Source: JAAYTL01 sp031460505 (GTDB lineage: Bacteria; Bacillota; Clostridia; Tissierellales; Tissierellaceae). From it: DNA of 64,000 nucleotides. The notes beneath the pieces were generated by a model, which worked only from the letters and a program-made list of their open reading frames with translations, had not been told where the DNA came from and made no database searches. This document shows, piece by piece, positions 61,456-64,000 of the stretch; position 1 is the stretch's first letter, and every line of letters begins with the position of its first letter. The stretch lies in the NCBI GenBank assembly GCA_031460505.1, contig JAVKTT010000002.1:372001-436000 (forward strand), written 5' to 3'. Both the position numbers and the translations under genes were made by a program.

Positions 61456-63369
61456 TCAATCACTTGTCAAGATCCGTTTATTATCTTCCCTTTTGGTTAT
61501 ACCTTGTTGGTCAAATGATTCTAATAATGTTAAAGCTATCTTTCTATTTGTATTTAATAAATCTCTAAATTCAGCAACTGTAATACTTCTATTATTGATT
61601 ATATAATCTTTTAATTTGTCCTTTGCTTTATCATACATATCTTTTAAGATATATACTTCTTCATCCAAACGTTGTATTTCTCCCAAACTTACCATCGAAT
61701 TGAAGACTTCTTGTGATTCATCTTTTTTATAGTTTAAACTATCTAATATTTCAGCTGATTTTGGAATCATATATTGATTATATTCTAATTTCTTTATAAT
61801 TTCATCTTTTATTCTTAATTGCTCAGGGTTATATTCTATCTTAAATTCATGTAATCTTACAACTTCCATTTCTTGAACTAATATATCTGTATCTATTAAC
61901 CTTTGGAAGAATAGCTCTCCAACCCTACTTGGTGCATTTTTAAGAAGTTTTCTTCTGATTAGCTCCTTAGGCATTCCAACTCTTAATGGATATTTATGAT
62001 GGAAATCTTGGAGTTCTTTAACTATCATTTCTTTTATTTCATTATAATACTTTATGTGAACTACATATGTGTCCTTTGTTAAATTGAATAATATTACTTT
62101 GCCTTTGCTGTTTAGCTTGCGAATTTCCTCTACTAGTCTATCTTCAAATATTGATGTGATAGCTGCTAATTCTTTAATGGATAAAAATTCATTACTTTTT
62201 TCCTTAATGATATTTTCTATTATATCTTCTTGATTTCCTTGCTCTTTGATCTTTAATTCTTCTATTACCTTTTCGTCCATTGCTTTCTTTTTATCTGGAT
62301 TAGGATCTAGCACCATACCACCACCTATTGTAAACATAGGTGAATAAAACCTGATAATGAATCTATCTTCACGTTTTGCTACTATTTCTTCTTCTAATCT
62401 AAGCTGTGCATAAGCTTCTTCTCCAGGACCTAATACTTCTTTATCTAGTAAGACTATTCTACAAAATAATTCTTTAGTACCTAAATACAACCTAAGCCTT
62501 GTTCTTGTTTTGATTTCTCTATCAATATTTTCTAATAGCTTTATCTTTACATCTAGCATTCTAGTTGATCTCATTTGCTCTACTGGAGCTAGTATATCTC
62601 CTCTATTTATCTGATCCTTTTTTATACCTGCTAGATTTGTTGCTACTCTTTGGCCTGCATATGCTATATCCGTATCAGCATCATGGACTTGTAAGGTTCT
62701 AATTCGAGCTACATTATTTCCCGGGTAAATCTGAATTTCGTCTCCAATTTTTAGAGAACCCGAAAGTAGAGTCCCTGTGATTACAGTACCAAATCCAGAT
62801 ACAGTGAATACTCTATCTACTGGAAGCCTAGGCATATCTGTTACATCCCTATCTTCTATTTCACTGACATATTTGTCTATTAAATTGATTGCTTCTTGGA
62901 TACCACTTTTCTTAGTTGAAGATACCTTTATAATAGGACTGCCTTCAAGGAAGGTTCCTTTAATCTCTTCCATTACCTCTTCTTCTACTAAGTTTATCCA
63001 TTCTTCATCTACTAAATCTGCTTTTGTAAGTACTACGAATCCTTTTTTTATTCCTAATAAATTTAGTATGGATAGATGTTCTACTGTTTGTGGCATAATT
63101 CCTTCATCTGCTGCCACTACTAATAAAACGATGTCCATTCCCATGACACCAGCAAGCATATTTTTAATAAATTTTTCATGTCCAGGAACATCTATAATCC
63201 CTGCACGTTGACCACTTGGCAAATCAAAATATGTAAAGCCTAAGTCGATAGAAATACCTCTCTTTTGTTCTTCTTTTAAACGGTCTGTGTTTCTACCTGT
63301 TAGCGCCTTTATTAATGTTGTTTTTCCATGGTCTATATGTCCAGCAGTACCGATTATTATATGTTTCAT
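61456..63369 (-). CDS. selB: Selenocysteine-specific elongation factor SelB
   Basis: A 637-residue GTPase that brings Sec-tRNA to UGA codons marked by a SECIS hairpin. The G domain has GHIDHGKTT (10-18), the DVPGHE switch II motif and TKAD. EF-Tu-like domains 2 and 3 follow (about 170-340), then C-terminal winged-helix repeats (about 370-637) that bind the SECIS RNA. The ATG at 63369 lies 6 bases after GGGGTG; a GTG nine bases earlier is less likely. It starts 57 bases after selA, forming the selAB operon. Confidence 0.95.
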   Translation of the reverse strand: MKHIIIGTAGHIDHGKTTLIKALTGRNTDRLKEEQKRGISIDLGFTYFDLPSGQRAGIIDVPGHEKFIKNMLAGVMGMDIVLLVVAADEGIMPQTVEHLSILNLLGIKKGFVVLTKADLVDEEWINLVEEEVMEEIKGTFLEGSPIIKVSSTKKSGIQEAINLIDKYVSEIEDRDVTDMPRLPVDRVFTVSGFGTVITGTLLSGSLKIGDEIQIYPGNNVARIRTLQVHDADTDIAYAGQRVATNLAGIKKDQINRGDILAPVEQMRSTRMLDVKIKLLENIDREIKTRTRLRLYLGTKELFCRIVLLDKEVLGPGEEAYAQLRLEEEIVAKREDRFIIRFYSPMFTIGGGMVLDPNPDKKKAMDEKVIEELKIKEQGNQEDIIENIIKEKSNEFLSIKELAAITSIFEDRLVEEIRKLNSKGKVILFNLTKDTYVVHIKYYNEIKEMIVKELQDFHHKYPLRVGMPKELIRRKLLKNAPSRVGELFFQRLIDTDILVQEMEVVRLHEFKIEYNPEQLRIKDEIIKKLEYNQYMIPKSAEILDSLNYKKDESQEVFNSMVSLGEIQRLDEEVYILKDMYDKAKDKLKDYIINNRSITVAEFRDLLNTNRKIALTLLESFDQQGITKREDNKRILTSD

Positions 63370-63425
63370 ATGTTGCACCCCTTTATTAAAAATAAAGACT
63401 AAAACGGGCGACCTAAGTTGCCTCC

Positions 63426-64000
63426 CTACAATTGTTTTAAACTTTCTACTATCATATAGAACTCTTCACGTTTTACTGTTCTTAAGTCTATATATATTTT
63501 ATCCTTATAGATTCTTGTGATGATAGGTGTATCATAGTTTCTTAAAGCTCTTTCTATTGTTTCTGCACTATAGTTTTTTGAATTGATGGTGATACATTTA
63601 GTAGGTAGTTCTTCTAGAGGTAGCGAACCACCGCCAACTTCTGAGTAACTATCTTCTATTTCTATATTTAGTATTTCATCTAAATTATTATTTTGTATCA
63701 TTTTTAATAAGTCTAGAGCTTTATTATATATTTCATTTATTGACATGGTCAACATATTTAATGTGGGTATTTCTTTTATAGCTGTGCTTTCATCTAAATA
63801 ATATTTTAGTGTGGCTTCTAGGGCTGCTATGGTGAACTTATCGACTCTAAATGCCCTTGTGAGAGGATTTCTTTTCATTTGAGATATATACTCCTTCTTG
63901 CCGACTATTATCCCCGCTTGAGGCCCACCTAATAGCTTATCTCCACTAAATGTTACTACATCTACACCGTTTGATAAGGAATTCTGTACTGTTGGCTCAT
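63426..64000 (-). CDS. selA: L-seryl-tRNA(Sec) selenium transferase (partial, C-terminal part)
   Basis: The window holds the last 190 codons, and the gene continues past the right edge. SelA is the PLP enzyme that converts Ser-tRNA(Sec) to selenocysteinyl-tRNA with selenophosphate. The active-site Lys is in VVTFSGDKLLGGPQAGIIVG, followed by MKRNPLTRAFRVDK and a C-terminal domain containing LPTKCITINSKN. The frame extends without a stop to the window end. It is upstream of selB on the same strand. Confidence 0.95.
   Translation of the reverse strand, partial: EPTVQNSLSNGVDVVTFSGDKLLGGPQAGIIVGKKEYISQMKRNPLTRAFRVDKFTIAALEATLKYYLDESTAIKEIPTLNMLTMSINEIYNKALDLLKMIQNNNLDEILNIEIEDSYSEVGGGSLPLEELPTKCITINSKNYSAETIERALRNYDTPIITRIYKDKIYIDLRTVKREEFYMIVESLKQL

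Noticed and set aside
1..64000. CRISPR array, rRNA genes or intact prophage
   Set aside because: No regularly spaced direct repeats, rRNA core sequences, or phage structural or integrase genes were seen in the window.

Overview
The window is AT-rich, low-GC Firmicute DNA from a spore-forming anaerobic clostridium. Spore genes (spoIIP, gpr, a YhcN/YlaJ-like lipoprotein), the conserved holA-rpsT-gpr-spoIIP order, AGGAGG-type ribosome binding sites, several TTG/GTG starts and a complete selenocysteine decoding set all point to Clostridia, possibly the Tissierellales. That genus-level placement is a guess without a database search. Almost everything lies on the minus strand.

Region by region. 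(1) 1-7700 is core genome: spoIIP (cut by the window edge), gpr, rpsT (TTG start, plus strand), holA, comEC, an AlaX-type editing protein and a tandem P-loop ATPase. (2) 7700-16230 is an accessory island. It holds a 1269-residue YobI-type NTPase and the scar of an integrative conjugative element (fragments of a C39-like peptidase, a VirB4-like ATPase, an IS3-type insertion sequence and a SNF2/methylase helicase). An intact three-gene cassette sits inside the scar: a DUF6602 PD-(D/E)XK-like protein, an unknown helical protein and a three-helix membrane protein. (3) 16230-32500 is mixed metabolism: a pRiA4b ORF-3 protein, a YgjP-type metalloprotease, three NhaC-family antiporters, a nitrilase and a HAD phosphatase. 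It also has a 25-residue membrane peptide with its own terminator, a STAND-like NTPase-TPR protein, an FMN-binding lipoprotein that copies the front of a nearby fumarate reductase-like flavoprotein, and a stalk-domain protein behind a cyclic-di-GMP-I riboswitch.

(4) 32800-40600 is a nucleoside salvage unit: a BMP-type binding lipoprotein, an ABC ATPase, two permeases, a nucleoside phosphorylase, an IclR regulator and an MtnA-family sugar-phosphate isomerase. It starts from a clear sigma-A promoter followed by an unidentified 60-nt structured leader. (5) 40800-55200 is a run of same-strand, mostly tightly packed genes that I read as a poly-gamma-glutamate (PGA) production, trimming and recycling locus. 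It contains a CapD/GGT-like enzyme, two copies of a cassette [DctM-like permease, ~50-residue membrane microprotein, M14/AstE-type zinc hydrolase], a DUF6305 lipoprotein, a third hydrolase, then pgsB, pgsC, pgsW and an overlapping two-component system with an unknown third gene. This is the most interesting part of the window.

(6) 55500-61450 holds a TlpA/CcdA redox pair, small envelope and spore proteins, an amidase, a PH-domain protein, tRNA-Sec with its own promoter and terminator, a CCG-domain iron-sulfur protein, an Ada/AraC regulator and a response regulator whose phosphoacceptor Asp is replaced by Glu. (7) 61450-64000 holds selB and the 3' part of selA. Together with the tRNA these show that the cell inserts selenocysteine, although no selenoprotein was recognised in this window.

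Starts were moved from the longest open frame where a ribosome binding site clearly marked an internal codon. All functional calls rest on sequence motifs and family knowledge; no database search was run.
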